A DNA stretch of 62,142 nucleotides from Paracamarosporium sp. OC-R06-R3 (GCA_019828545.1 JACVRA010000571.1:1-62142), one strand, 5' to 3'. Shown: positions 34,541 through 46,484, numbered from the stretch's first letter. The notes: generated by a model not told the origin, from the sequence alone. Numbers and translations are program-made.

Positions 34541-34777
34541 TCAGAGGTGGTCCGGCTGACTTCCTTAATAGCTGTTTGAATCTGGGAGGGTTAGACTCCA
34601 CGCGTTTAGGGCTTACACGCTCTTACTTACGCAGTGAAGCATTTGGAGGCCGTCACAATATCTTTTCCACCTATCCACACGTTTAAGCTTTGACGTGGAT
34701 CGTCTGAACCTCACTACAAAGTCCGCAATCGTCATTCCGCTAGCGATAGCGCCGATGACAACAACAACCTCTGCCAT
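34275..34777 (-). pseudogene. Remnant of an NLR-type N-terminal domain
   Basis: Exon-like segments on the minus strand resemble the N-terminal region of fungal NLR and ankyrin proteins. Segment one (34631-34777) starts MAEVVVVIGAIASGMTIADF and continues with a Lys-rich helix. A canonical donor (GTAAGT) and an acceptor with a TCTAAC branch site lead in phase to 34581, reading IQTAIKEVSRTTSDSYTF. A third segment near 34382-34278 reads GLVYLLKEEDILDLIDGVEF then AKSSLILAL and then TAG, where such domains normally continue, often with Gln. Sequence beyond is AT-rich with many stops. I infer a gene truncated and mutated, possibly by RIP. The family match is by pattern only and no NACHT domain is left. 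Confidence 0.4.
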
Positions 34778-35631
34778 GATATCGAGTTGCTGAAGATGAA
34801 GGCATCAGACTGAAGACGGATAAAAGAGAAAATCTATCGCATCTAGGCTTTCATGGGAGGCTGAGGCAGTGATGCAAGGCTGAGACAACAATGTAAGGCT
34901 GGGGCGATGATACGGGGCTGGTATTAGGTTAAGCTAGCACTGTAAGGCTATCGCGAGCAAGACTACAGCCTTATTGTATACTCGAGTATACATTCGTAAC
35001 AAATATGGAGTAATACATTATGTTGCAACCGCTGACAGGGAAGGCGGCCGACCCTCTCCGGCCACACCCTTGCGCCGGAGTCGAGAGTCCGTAAATATGG
35101 CCTGAAGAGAAGAGTGCTGTACGCAGCTCTGGATAGTGCAGATTCTTACTATTCATTGCCGCCATTCTAGCTCTGTCAGCGCTCATCTCTTACGAGCATA
35201 AACAATCTAAGACTCCTTACGGCACTCAGAGGTTGAACTAGAGCACTTCTCTACAGCCCTAGAGATTGCGGTGCTCGTATATAGAGTCGTTGATTATTTA
35301 AACCATAGGACAGCTATATTACTAAATCATGCAGGGCTTCTCTACCTTCGTATGCGCTTGCAATAACGGCGTTTTGCTAGCAACGCTCGGTAGAACCCAC
35401 TTGCCAAAGCGTTGGCCTTAATTTCCAGGGTCATTTCGCTCTATCTTAGATTATATCCTCCCCATCACATTGCATTCCCCTTCAAAGAGTCGACTAGAGT
35501 TTAGCTGCTGCTTAGTCTAAGAATTGGCGCGGGTGGACTCGAGAAGCATGAGGAGGGTGGGGCTTGATCGGGTCTTTCATTCAGTCGGCAAAGAGAGCAA
35601 CTACGGGTTATGAAGCTTAAACGCGTTATAA
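34778..35631. other. Intergenic, decayed region
   Basis: About 850 bases between two remnants. Bases 34850-34960 contain imperfect repeats of a GGCTG-and-GATG pattern. A minus-strand frame at 34971-35186 has no known domain. No gene is supported. Confidence 0.35.
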
Positions 35632-36487
35632 TACATTGACAACTTATTAGAGATTGACAGCCCTCAATGGGAGAAGCTGATAGGAGCGATTCGTGAAAGC
35701 GCGATCTGGGCTGTTATCGCATTTTCGGAGCGGAAAGACGACAAAATCTACATGTCCCAGGCTCTGGTTTCCTCTACCGGCGAAGTCGTGCACACACGGA
35801 GCAAGCTCAGACCCTCGGGCTCGGAGCGAGACATGGTCAGCACGATGGAGTGTGGGTAGTAAGTTACTCAACTAAAGATATCCACGTAGATGACGGCTAA
35901 CTATGCGGGCCAGACATTTCTACCCAGCTATGAATTTCGGCATTGCGGCACAGCGCCCTAAATTACACTTAGGATGTTTCCCTTACGCTTCCGACTACGA
36001 CGATTCTTCCGATTCCGTCTATTTCAACGCTTCGCTGATCACACGCGGGTCCGCTGCATTCGCCTTTTTGAGTGGCGTATACCTTCTTATGCCTGCGGTC
36101 AGTTATGCTCAGATCTTCGATCCTCTGATATAGATTGTTGCCTCCATAGATGCACAAGAGAGTTTTGAAACGCATCCGATATTGTATCACACACTGGACG
36201 CGACCAACTTTCGTACGGACGAGACATACGACGCTGACTGTCAGACTAGCTGGGGGGTCCTTCAAAAGATGGAGAAGAACCTTCCTCGGGCTATATCTAA
36301 AGAGCGCGGCGAGCTAGTGCCTAGCAGAAGCGTCTCCATAGACTATCTCAAGAAAGGTGCTTTCGTATGGTCTGAGATTGCGCCGGGTACCCCGAACCCC
36401 GAATACAAGAAAAACTATAAAAGTAGGGAGAACAAAGATCAGAGTTCCCTAAAGGAGAACTGGATCATCACTACCTTGGCGCTATAG
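35632..36487 (+). pseudogene. Nitrilase-family pseudogene
   Basis: Remains of a carbon-nitrogen hydrolase (nitrilase or cyanide hydratase type). Segment A (35632-35859) reads EIDSPQWEKLIGAI then FSERKDDKIYMSQALVSS and KLRPSGSER, the family's middle region including the catalytic-lysine motif KLRPS. Then the frame is lost. Segment B starts near 35903, one base out of phase with A, and reads AAQRPKLHLGCFPY and GVYLLMPAVSYAQIFDPL. A TAG at 36131-36133 interrupts it. The same frame resumes with FETHPILYHTLDATNF and ends in VPSRSVSIDYL, matching the C-terminus. The N-terminus with the catalytic Glu is missing, and the catalytic-Cys segment (normally a CWEH-like motif) between A and B is not recognisable, so no active enzyme can be made. 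The adjacent MFS gene at 36843 is intact. Confidence 0.75.
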
Positions 36488-36666
36488 ATATGGATATACT
36501 TCTTGTCGAGTATCAGTACTAGGATCTATATTCTATTTATTAGACGAGACCCTTGTGTAATTACTTAGGGTACGATGATACGAGGCTCACGTTTACACTC
36601 TTGATAGTATTGGCACATATATAGAGACCCACAAACCATGAAAGCCCTTCTTACAGGTGCGCCCAG

Positions 36667-36720
36667 TATACAGCTCTTCCACTGTATACAGCTCTTCCAC
36701 TGTATACAGCTCTTCCACTG
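36667..36720. repeat. 18-base tandem repeat, three copies
   Basis: The unit TATACAGCTCTTCCACTG occurs exactly three times in a row (36667-36684, 36685-36702, 36703-36720). It lies between the nitrilase pseudogene and the end of the MFS gene, outside any supported coding sequence. Confidence 0.9.
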
Positions 36721-36842
36721 GCCTTCTTTAGCATAGTCCTCAGCTCTTTGCCTTGAGTTACCTAACAACATATGTATCGCGATCGCCTATTGTCAACGTC
36801 GAATCGAAAAGGATTTGTGTACACCCCTGTAAGTTGTCATGT

Positions 36843-38669
36843 CTATTTGCTAAGCCGTTTCTCTCTGATGAACCACGCGAAGAAAGCACTGCCAACCACC
36901 AAACCCAAACTCACTGCTAAAGCAGCTCTTGAGCTCTTGCTATAGCACTCGCGAACTACTTCTTTCAGCTCTGGTTCCAGACTTCTGAAATAAGCCAGCG
37001 AGGATCGAACACGCTCAGCGATTTCCTTCGCGTCTTTGTCTCCGCTCAGCGCAGCTTCAAGACTCGTACGGAGAGTCTGATTAAACGCAGTCGCGCACAT
37101 GGACAGTCCGAACACAGAGCCAAGCGAGCGGAACAGGTACGAGCACGCAGTAGCCACGGCCTGATCCTTGTGTTTCGCATTCGCAATGAGTCCAATTAGG
37201 GTCGTGGTGACTCCTATGCCGTTACAGAACGCGGTGATGGACGTGCCCACAACCATAGCCGGTATGTTCTCTTTGATGATGCCGGCGAATAGCAAGACTA
37301 TCGCCACACCAATGATAATATTGGAGTACGCAATGACTGTTATCCAGTAGTATTTGCCCGTCTTCTTCATGTAGATTCCTCCGAAGAGCGATCCGCTCAC
37401 GCCGCACACGATGCACGGTACTAAGAGCAGACCGGCTTGTGCGGCATGCAGGTCTGCTGTGACCTGCCAATATAGTGGTATGAAGAATAGAGCAGCCAGC
37501 CAGCCTCCGAAAGAGAAAAAGTTGCAGAGATAGCAGGCGAATAGAGTGCGGTTGAGGATGATGCGGAGTGGAGCCAGTGGGTGGCTTGCAACGTATCGTT
37601 CGACGAGGATGAAAACGATAAACAGAGGACTTGTACATAGTCCTGCAATGGTAATCGGGCCTAGTTGTTGAAGTTTGAGTCAGCAATATTCACACAAGCG
37701 AGTTGCCCAAAGATTGCTTTTGGGTGGCTTTTCAAAGAACATACTTTTCCAGGACACATTCGAACCGTGGTCGAGACCGACTAGGACTCCAGTAACAGCC
37801 AGGATAAGAATGAGGGCGCCCAAGAAGTCAATCTTCAGGAGCTTCTGCATCCAGTGCGAATGATCCGTCTTTGGCATATGCAGCACAAGTGCAACAGCCG
37901 CAATCGCAACCAAACAAAGTGGGCCTTGGGCGACAAAGGCCCATCTCCAACCAATGTTGTCTGCGAGCAGACCACCTATTGGCGCTCCTGCAGCCGACCC
38001 AGCCGCATATATGATGTTCAAGTAGCCCTGCCACGTCCCTCTATCCCTAAGGCTCACCACGTCGCTCATCAATATGGATACGACTGTGGTCATTCCGCTC
38101 CCTCCAATCCCTGCAACAGCCCTTGCGGCGACTAATTCTTGTATATTCCGGGCGAGACCGCAAAAGGTCGACCCGATACCGAAAACGACGTACGCGAAGA
38201 GGAGACATGATTTGCGACCGAATATGTCAGAGAGCTTGCCGTAGAGAGGTTGGAAGGCAGTGAGAGTGATAAAGTAGGCGGTCGCTATCCACGAGGTCGA
38301 GTTCAACGCATGCAGTTCCGTACCGATGGTACCGTAGGTGGAGACGACAAGGGTCTGATCGGCAGCTGAGAGGAAAACCTGGGCGATGTTAGATCCTTCT
38401 GCCGGGAAGAGAAGAACATGGGAACGCCTTACTCCTACACATATTGCTGGAAAGATGTATTTCATGCGCTTTCTGACCTCGGGCATACCCTGGTGCTTTG
38501 ATGCGTCGCCATGGCTGACCTGTCTCTCGATGTTTCCTGCGGTGGCATCCGCAACAGCTTCTCTATCTGGCTCCGCAGGCGCAATTCCTCTATCCGCGTC
38601 AATGGGGTGGGGAGAGACAGGCTGCAGGGCTGGCTTCGGTAACAGCGGGGATGTTTCGTTGGGAGGCAT
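36843..38669 (-). CDS. MFS transporter, DHA2 type (vacuolar amino acid permease-like)
   Basis: A multidrug/proton antiporter-2-like MFS carrier with 562 residues and probably 14 helices, resembling the Fnx/Vba group that moves basic amino acids into the vacuole. Exons are 38433-38669, 37745-38378 and 36843-37660, with introns of 54 and 84 bases; both joins restore conserved sequence (ICVG to VFLSAADQT, and VSWKS to PITIAGLC). The loop motif GKLSDIFGRKSCLL is MFS motif A, and GIGGSGMTTVVSI plus GSAAGAPIGGLLAD follow. The N-terminus NETSPLLPK looks like the acidic dileucine signal that directs proteins to the vacuole. Drug efflux is the main alternative role. The nitrilase pseudogene lies next to its 3' end. 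Confidence 0.9.
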
Positions 38670-41600
38670 CGTGTGCAGACGTCTCCACTGGCAGGTTCAG
38701 GAGCTCAAATGCAAGACGGGAAGCTCCGATGCGAAGAACGACGCCCATCACATAAGCGATAGCGCCATTGCGAATTCGTTAATCGGCGCATAATCTTTTG
38801 GGAGGTTTAAGTCCGTGAAGCTTCGCGGATGATGCAATCTCTCCGATCGGAGACCCTTATCGCTCGGTCCGATATTTGATTGGTCGCTTGGTACCTCGCT
38901 GACGGCTCCTGGACCACCCCCGCATGTTCCCAGAGTGGTGAGCCATCTATGTGACTATCGCGATCATCAGCTTGATATTGTTGAACTTGCAGAAGACCTT
39001 TGTGATAAGACGAGATAGTAGAGTTACCGTAGACAGTTACTTGTCGCTAGCTTGAAACTTGCAGGTTGCACGGTAAAAAGCCACTGTACTACGAGTAAGA
39101 TTACCGGTAAGCGAGAAGACGCAACACTTTAAGTCCACGGATTTATCGGACGACTCGCACAGGTTGTTCCATCAATGGAGAGGGGAGTGATCATTAATTG
39201 TAACAACGGCATTAGAGGATCTTGCGATGTAGACATCCACGAATGCCCTAGTATACGGTAGGATCTCTGATCAAATCCAGACCGTGTTGCTCATTTAGTG
39301 CTGCTATACATTCAGTCTCGATGTTAGTCCCAGATGGTAAGATTGCAATCTACGCGCGACTCCCTGTAGGTATATCTTTTTGGTTTGGGGAGAACTCTTA
39401 GTACGGTGTGTTTTATAGACCTAAGGCTTTTCTGAAAGTCGCTCACGTACACATTCACTGTTATGATGTGAGTAGGATTGGGCTCAAATATCTGGGTGTT
39501 TTAGGTTCATTACTCAGGGTACTTCTGTACATTTGTGTCAATAAATGAATGCGATTGTGCAAAATACAAGAATGACCCGATCTCTTATGACTAGCTTGTT
39601 GCTCTTGAGGTCAATTCAGACGTTTTCAGAAACGTACACTGATCCATTGAATCCACCGCATGTAAGAGTTGTATGATGAGAAACTTTCGTAGCCGTGTCA
39701 GAATAATCACTATCTGTTGGTTGTCCTTGCTGTATTGCAGTACCCAGTGAGTTCATGGACCGTGTTTCAGCAATTTTGGTAGCTGTGTTGGTTTTGAGAT
39801 TGTAATACTGCTAGGTCTCGCAAGAACAGGAAGAAAAAAGGTATGCCAAACCATATGCAAATATACTTCATCTATATGCTCCTTGAAGCAGGATGAACAA
39901 CGTCAAATGCTTATTCCGAGACTTGCAATGAGCATGCTTGCTGACTGCATATTCGTTCTATATGCCTACCGAGCGGTGTGAGAGCGCTAAAGGATTTTAA
40001 GTTTATTAGCATGTTATTGCATACATAACCAGGCTGTTATTACAGGGCAACCGAATCGTTGATGACGAGCTAGCAGCCCGAGAGTAAGTCTCCACTTGAT
40101 TGCCGTGATGGTCACTGCATTGTAGATGACGGGTACACATCGGACTTCTTAATACATCTCAGTTCTTCGGAACATGAAAGCGCGCTTCAGGTAGAGTGGT
40201 AGATCTTCACATATCTCATAGTGACGACATGGGCCTCAGCATTTCTTTCCGTCACCTTTAAGGCTGCACAGAAAAGCGTACAGAGCCAAACGCACTCGAG
40301 TCGCAATAACGCAAGTTTTCAGCTTCTATCGCACACCCTATAGTCTGCAGAGGTAACGTGACGTGCTGATGGTCGCCTCATCGTACTCGCTTCGTCACGA
40401 AAATGGTACCGCAAGGCGACATGCACTGAGGCCAATGCTCATGCAGGTGAAACGAAAGCGGATGACACATCCCGAGGACGATGCAGTGCCGACCTTTCCG
40501 TCAGCTCCCGTGATCAGCAGGCGGGAACGCACGTCAAGGTCTTACGTTCCATGGTAGCTTTCCGCACCTGCGCAAAACCCACGTTGGAGCATCCGAAATC
40601 TGTAAGGGATTGCGTCCGCCCAAGCTTGATTCTACTTCACCCGTAGAGTAAATGTAAACAAACGGTCCTGGACGTATTTGCCCTAGGGAACGCGGAGCGT
40701 TGCCCCACTTCTCCAACGTTCCCCAGCATACTCGTTCCTGCACATCATCGGGATCCTAGCTCAGATCAATGCCCTCAACAACTCAGCCTCCACATCGCCC
40801 ATCCTCTTCGGGACTATGCAAGCCTCGTTTATGCACCGATCAGCGAGCCATTATCGCGGCTAGCCGTGCTACGCTGAAAGCAAGGTGGATCCCTTCCAGA
40901 ACGAAGCCTGCTCCACGGTGTTGGCCTCGCACCGCATATGCAGCTAGTCTTGGCATTTGAGTGAGTTACGCAATTTTGTCCAGTACAGCTGGACCTGAGT
41001 CGAGCAGGCAGACACAGCCCACAGTAGGGATGTAAGACAGTGGATACCTTCGCACGCTTGCTCACGTTTTGTGCTATCCTCGAGTGCATTCACAGAGACA
41101 CTTTCATGGATCCACACAACGTGGGTGCTACACACAGCCTAATTTTAAGCTGAACATCCTAAGTAGTAGTGCCCTACGATTGCCGACGGTAACGATTGTC
41201 GTGGAAACATGACAAAGAGCTCTGGACCCAAAAGCTAGCGGAAAGCCGATTGAGATGGATGAAGTAAACACATGCGGAGTAGAAAACGACCACGTGTTAG
41301 GCTAACCCAATGAACTTCTAGCAAGCGTTTTTGGGGTTCCTTTTGTCGTCGCGGGAGCTCTCGGATGAGAGAACGAACGCCGAACTACTCTGACAGCCGA
41401 TTCACGTCACGAGTCTGCATCGCTCCAACGGACTCGCATCGAGCCTCTCTCATGCGGGGCAAGGCTGCAAGTGCGAAAGGCGTGTTCCGGACAACCGAGG
41501 ATTCCGTAGTATGCAGTGTTGCGCGATAGTTATTGATACTATTATTACCTGAATTATTGCGTCGTGGCATGTTTACTTGCATAGTGACCAACCCCTCTTC

Positions 41601-42041
41601 GTCCTGCAGTGGTACGCCATCCGCATAGCTCGTATACAGCCCGCGCCTCCCGATGCATAACACCACGCTTGCGCCGTCAGCACGGTTAAAACATTGGGAC
41701 CCTAGAACGATCAATAGTCCGCAGTGGCTGGTGTACCAGCCTTTCCAGGACGAAAATGCGGGTGAGCACTATAGACGCAGGCACAAAAGGCGGATCAGAG
41801 CGCAAGTTTTGTGACCAGGTTATTATTAGAGAGTAGAGAATCTAAGGAGCGAGTATCGACATGAGTCTAAGGACCGTGTATCCGTAGTAATGTTTCCACC
41901 AATTCAAACTTGTATCAACAGTAAGGAGTGTGTCTGTCCTGGAATTCAATACTCCCGGCGCCCGCGGTCAGCATTCGTGAGACCATTTCATCAGGATATC
42001 CAAGCGCGCGCATTTTAGAACTATGGTTCCATGCGGAGAAG
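38670..42041. other. 3.4 kb gene-poor region
   Basis: The largest gap in the window. Sequence at 38900-40200 is AT-richer and lacks frames above 60 codons. At 40360-41720 there are small frames on both strands (for example 41385-41714 minus) without known domains. I could not find transposon ends, tRNAs or credible spliced genes. Confidence 0.4.
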
Positions 42042-42760
42042 TTACCAGCCCGTGCCGTAGCCACCCTTGGTGGAGCACTTTGTGCTGGTGACCACCTTGC
42101 TGGTGGTGTATGGGACAACCTTGGTGATCGTAGTAGCCTCCTCCTTGGTCTTGGTCTCGACCTTGGACTCGGTCTTAGTCTCGAGCTTGGTCTCCGTCTT
42201 GGTGCCGACGCTCCTGTTGCGTATTAGATCTTGTTCGCGGCGCAGCTGCAAATCATAACTTACGTTGTTGGCTTGGTGACCAGGTCCGTCGTCGTCTTGA
42301 CATAACTCTCTGTCTTGGTGACGTACGAAGTGACAGGGTAGACTTTTGTGGTGTAGTAAGTCTTGACGCCGGTCTCGGTCTACACGATGTTTAGCCGGGA
42401 TCAATGATTTCATCTGAGCAATTTTTACCTTGGTAGCATAACCGGTACTGGTGTAGGGAACGGTCTTCGTCTCCGTCTTCACCACGGTTGTAGTGTAGGT
42501 GATGGGCTTGGTGACATAGGAGGTGGTCGTGATGTATTTCGTAGAGCTGCCTACTTCTGACTTGGTCGAGTACACTAGGAAATGATGAGTATTCACCACA
42601 AAACAAAGTCAAAGTTGGGTAATCTACCGGCAGAGCAAGTGGTCTGGTATGAAGGCGGTGGCGGCGCTTTTGAAGTGGAGGTGCTATAACCTTCGCCTCC
42701 TGGGAGAGCAACAGCTAGGGAGGCCGAAGCAAGGAGCACAAGGGCGTTGGTGAAGAGCAT
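42042..42760 (-). CDS. Secreted Thr/Lys-rich cell-wall-type protein
   Basis: Four exons (42628-42760, 42429-42574, 42264-42379, 42042-42213) joined by canonical introns give 188 residues. A signal peptide is clear: MLFTNALVLLASASLAVALP. The mature part is built from imperfect TYTTTVVKTETKTV-like units, rich in Thr, Lys, Val and Tyr, with a second block of TKTETKLETKTESKVETKTK. Only two cysteines follow the signal, one before the repeats (TTCSA) and one after (STKCSTK), so they could close a single disulfide around the repeat region. There is no C-terminal hydrophobic GPI signal. It is probably an extracellular, O-glycosylated surface protein. No enzyme domain is present, and I cannot name a family. 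Confidence 0.8.
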
Positions 42761-44312
42761 CTTGGATATTACGAGGATGTGTACAAAGTGACGGATTTAA
42801 GTTTCTTGAGGTATAGCGAAAGTGTCCAGCGGAGGCAGAGAAGGGTTTTGGTGCTGTGATGCTCCATGGACTGGATGGAAGTGGGCATCTTTATAGCCAT
42901 TTCCGGCCCCAGAAAGATGCCATGATCGCCCCGGCCACTCCACATACCAACCTCGCCGCGAGAAGCTCATACTCGCACCGTGTACTGCATATACGGATCA
43001 GCGCTGACCGTGTTGTCCGGCTGGGATCATGCCACGAAGATGCTGCAGCTAGGTGGTACTACGTCTGCTGGCAGGCAACTTAAGCTCTACAGTGCTAAGC
43101 TGATGTTGTCAACGTCCGGTTATTGGAGGTTGGCAATGCAGGTTGAGATCATAAGGCTATTCTTGAGCACACGTAGTGGTATAGCTTGTCCAAGCCCACG
43201 ATAAAGACTGAGGTGACTCAAAAGCAATAGTATGTGCATACAGACTAAGCGACTGGAGGTGGAGACGATGGCAGCCGGATGAAGGCGGCGGGCTATACGA
43301 GAGGCTGGGTCGCATCTATTTCCAGCGTTACAAAAGATGAGAAGGGCCATCTCCTTGGTCACGTGAAGCTCGGTTCGTAAGTGATCCAATGAGGGGGTTT
43401 GCTGGTAGCTACTTGCACTTTCTGGATTGGTTGCTTCTAACCCGAAGCCGGGGTTGTTGGCTTTACCCTTTGTAGTTATGGAGAAGTGAAGAAGTCGATG
43501 ATCCTAAGATGTCTGCTGCAGGAGTTCTTGCCGCTAATCAAAGGCTAATGCTCGGTCCAGCCATACGGCGAGGTATTTTGCTCTCCGTTCATTACCAGTG
43601 GTTGAGCATGCCGTTAGCCGTTGTAGACCTGAGTATGAATCCACAACAGTGGATGCAACTTCTCAAATCCTCGTGGCGTCACGCCGGTGTACCACGGTTA
43701 CCGCCTGTCTACTTTCGAGAACAGGCTGGACGGTGACGAGCATGTGCGTGCATCCCGCGGAGCCTTACACTCCGTCCCTGGATTGAGCTGCCGCACCCGA
43801 GCAGCCGGAACTCTTATTATTCATGTACGGAATCCAAGCGAAGAGTCGTGCACTTCCAATCAAGAACATGCTGGGACGTGGTACAGCGTAAGCTTAGTTG
43901 GTGATGCCTCTGACTGGAACAAGATGGAAGAGTCGGAATAGCCAACAGGCCAGCCGGTTCAGCAAATCTTCTTTAGACGGAGTGGTGGTGCGTGACGAAT
44001 GTATGAGCGGGATAGGTGTTGATGTGGAGCTCACTTGGGAGGTAGAGCTCAAACGCCGGACGCCGATCCGATCGGCTTGCTTAGTCATGCGGCTCTTCAA
44101 CTTTTCTCGTGCATCTCCTGCTCACGCGTATCGCGGCCGCCAATCTCTTACGCATCGTCATTTTGAGATATTGTCAACCGGCCCGCCGATCTACACGCGC
44201 TTGCTGTAGCCGACCCATCCACGACACTTTCCGGAGCATCAGCATGTGGAGCTGAAGCTGCAATTGCCCGAACCGAGTACCAACAACACCTGCATAGCAC
44301 CTGCAGGCACAT
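42761..44312. other. Intergenic region, no gene recognised
   Basis: 1.55 kb between divergent genes. Plus-strand frames at 43509-43941 are open for up to 84 codons and include a TPVYHGYRLSTFENRLDGD-like stretch, but I find no family match and no convincing exon chain. Both neighbours' promoters lie here. Confidence 0.35.
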
Positions 44313-44852
44313 ATGGAAGCCGTTCAGAAGCTCCCGATCGCTCGAATCATGACCCGGTCGTCTGCACCTCCGGTCAACGCACCTCCGCGGCCGCCGCCTG
44401 AACCTGCATACGAGAGCACTCCCATCACGTCCTCCCGCTCACTACGGCAGCTGTCCATATTCTTCTTCGGCGCGACCGCCTTCCTCGCATCCACGGCCCT
44501 CACCCGCCGGGCGATATACAAACGCCACCTTCGTGTCAAGCCTACCTTCTACGCGCCGAACACCAACCCACACGAACATTTCAGCCCGCTCCATGACGCC
44601 GCGCAGGCTCTGAATCTAGCCACAATGAACTGCGTCAGCTTGGCCACAATGGGCCTAGGTGGAACCATGTGGGCATTCGACATAGCAAATCTCAAAGAAG
44701 CACAGGCAAGACTCAGGGGGCGCTTGAACTACGACACAATATACCAACCTGGCGAAGCTGTACCTGAATCTATAATGGACTTACTGGTCGCTTCGCAGGA
44801 AACCGTGAATAAAGAGGAGGATAAAAACAACGACGCAGAAAAGCCTCGATAA
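44313..44852 (+). CDS. aim11: AIM11-like mitochondrial membrane protein
   Basis: A 179-residue intronless protein that matches the fungal Aim11 family (altered inheritance of mitochondria 11), whose molecular role is unknown. The conserved pattern is SLRQLSIFFFGATAFLASTALTRRA (first membrane helix, about residues 43-67). KPTFYAPNTNPHEHFSPLHD follows, then ALNLATMNCVSLATMGLGG and MWAFDI (second helix, about 100-123) and the amphipathic LKEAQARLRGRLN. A proline-rich stretch precedes helix one and a charged Lys/Glu tail closes the protein. A second ATG at 44349 (MTRSSAPP) is also possible as start. The gene is convergent with the molybdopterin synthase gene about 1 kb away. Confidence 0.85.
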   Translation: MEAVQKLPIARIMTRSSAPPVNAPPRPPPEPAYESTPITSSRSLRQLSIFFFGATAFLASTALTRRAIYKRHLRVKPTFYAPNTNPHEHFSPLHDAAQALNLATMNCVSLATMGLGGTMWAFDIANLKEAQARLRGRLNYDTIYQPGEAVPESIMDLLVASQETVNKEEDKNNDAEKPR

Positions 44853-45926
44853 CGACGATCCGACATGTACGATAATTTGTGATTGTAATACTAGTGTACA
44901 TTAGGCAGGATGGGGACCTTGCTGTGGGATTCGCATATCTCACCCATAGGACATCAGCCCAAGGCATTTCCGAAGTTCTCTCACCGAGTTCTGCCTTGTT
45001 GCACGCAGAGATGGCGCGATGCACCTCTACGAGCATGGCGTCAGGGACCCAGTTCGACGTTGCAGAACATCGCTTACCTTTTCTGTTGTGAGTGCGTCAA
45101 TATTCGCTCAGTTGACTCCACGTGCAGCTACGAGTCAGACTGTTTGGCGTCCTGAGGGGGCACGATGGGCCTTCTCGGGAGCTACCAAGTAATCGTAGGG
45201 ATATACGCATGTCCGGCTGCTGCTTATGCACGCTATTCGCTCCCAATCGCCTCTATATCCTGTGCCCGATGCTGTTACGCTACGGTTGTCAGACCGACTA
45301 CCCGAGACTCTCGTGATACAGGCACATCAGCACACTATGCAGCAATCGGATTGGCGTCAGCCCTCTCCGTATAGATCGAGTACTGACCCCGGACGCAGAG
45401 AGCAAGATACCCAAGACCCTGAGCAGTGTTTTTCATGCTTCATCAGTATCTTCAGCGACTGTACGAGGCATCTATGAACTTCATATATAGAAGTTGACCT
45501 ATTTGCTATTTCTCGTACATGTAGACCTGTCATGTGCCTTAGTAGAGTAAATTCTGCGCTGATTGGCCAACCCGAGCGAAACTTTAACATAACGTAAAAC
45601 AAATTACGCTTTCTGTACTACCTGCCTTTCCACTGCTATTCTTTGCTATGATCTCGTTCCTGCTCGCCTCAGCCGCAGTCCTAAGCATCTTGGCCCATCA
45701 CATCTTTACACGGCTAACAACAAATGCATACACGATATTACCCCTCCAATATACGCCATGCATGGCTTAGTAGTTTCCCATTCTAGAGGCACAACTCATC
45801 GACTCTACACTTTTCGGGTTCTCTACAGCCATACCGCCATGACAGCCCACGCATCACACCTTACGCCCCAGCTAAGAAGCTTTCCGCACCGCATCGCTTC
45901 ACCATTGGCGCATTCAGCTTCACTTC
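44853..45926. other. Convergent intergenic region
   Basis: About 1.1 kb between the ends of AIM11 and the MoaE-type gene. Several frames of 60-83 codons occur on the plus strand (45122-45477), but none has a domain. No repeat or RNA gene is recognised. Confidence 0.4.
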
Positions 45927-46484
45927 TTACGCAGTCTCGCTTACGGGTTGCTTTTCGTCTTTCCCCTCTTCATTGCCCACCTTAACTCCCATTACTCCAT
46001 CCCGATTCGCCCTCCACACCCCCTCGCCACCTTCAAACCTTTCCAGCTTCCAAATCTCAGCACGCTTTTTCGTCTCTTCCAATGCTTCCTCGCCTGCTCT
46101 CCATGCAGCCTGCCTGTGCGGTGCGCTGACTGCGATCACGATGCTCTCCTCACCGATTGGACACTCGCCTAGCTTGTGCACGATCGCGATCTTAGTGAGT
46201 TCGTGTTTCTTGAGCAAAGTCGAGGCAATAGAGTAGAGCGTAGTCATGGCAAGTGGCGTGTAGGATGTATAAGCCAGTGATGAGACGGGGAGATTGTTGA
46301 ATGTGTCGCGCGTCGTGCCGATGAACAACGCGGTTGCGCCGGCGGAGGGAGATCGCACGAATCGGGTGGCCGCTAGAGAATCCAGGTCCTTGGGTGTGAG
46401 TTCAATGTGGATATTTTCGGTTGTTCGGGTCACAGGGTCATCTGGTATGTCTGGCTTGTAGCTTGAAGGCTCGGTCGTAGACAT
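45927..46484 (-). CDS. cnxH: Molybdopterin synthase catalytic subunit (MoaE/MOCS2B)
   Basis: The large subunit of molybdopterin synthase, which adds the dithiolene sulfurs to precursor Z in molybdenum-cofactor synthesis. In ascomycetes the gene is known as cnxH, and the cofactor serves nitrate reductase and xanthine dehydrogenase. The single-exon frame has 185 residues. The core begins IELTPKDLDSLAATRFV and continues with SAGATALFIGTTRDTF (beta strand and Arg of the substrate pocket). HKLGECPIGEESIVIAVSAPHR and the C-terminal KKRAEIWKLERF follow, where the lysines correspond to those of the active site. About 20 disordered residues precede the domain and a charged tail follows. The partner small subunit (MoaD/CnxG) is not in the window. 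Confidence 0.9.
   Translation of the reverse strand: MSTTEPSSYKPDIPDDPVTRTTENIHIELTPKDLDSLAATRFVRSPSAGATALFIGTTRDTFNNLPVSSLAYTSYTPLAMTTLYSIASTLLKKHELTKIAIVHKLGECPIGEESIVIAVSAPHRQAAWRAGEEALEETKKRAEIWKLERFEGGEGVWRANRDGVMGVKVGNEEGKDEKQPVSETA

Noticed and set aside
36565..36771. Minus-strand frame with QWKSCI repeats
   Set aside because: It only reflects the 18-base tandem repeat; the frame is short and has no homolog I know.
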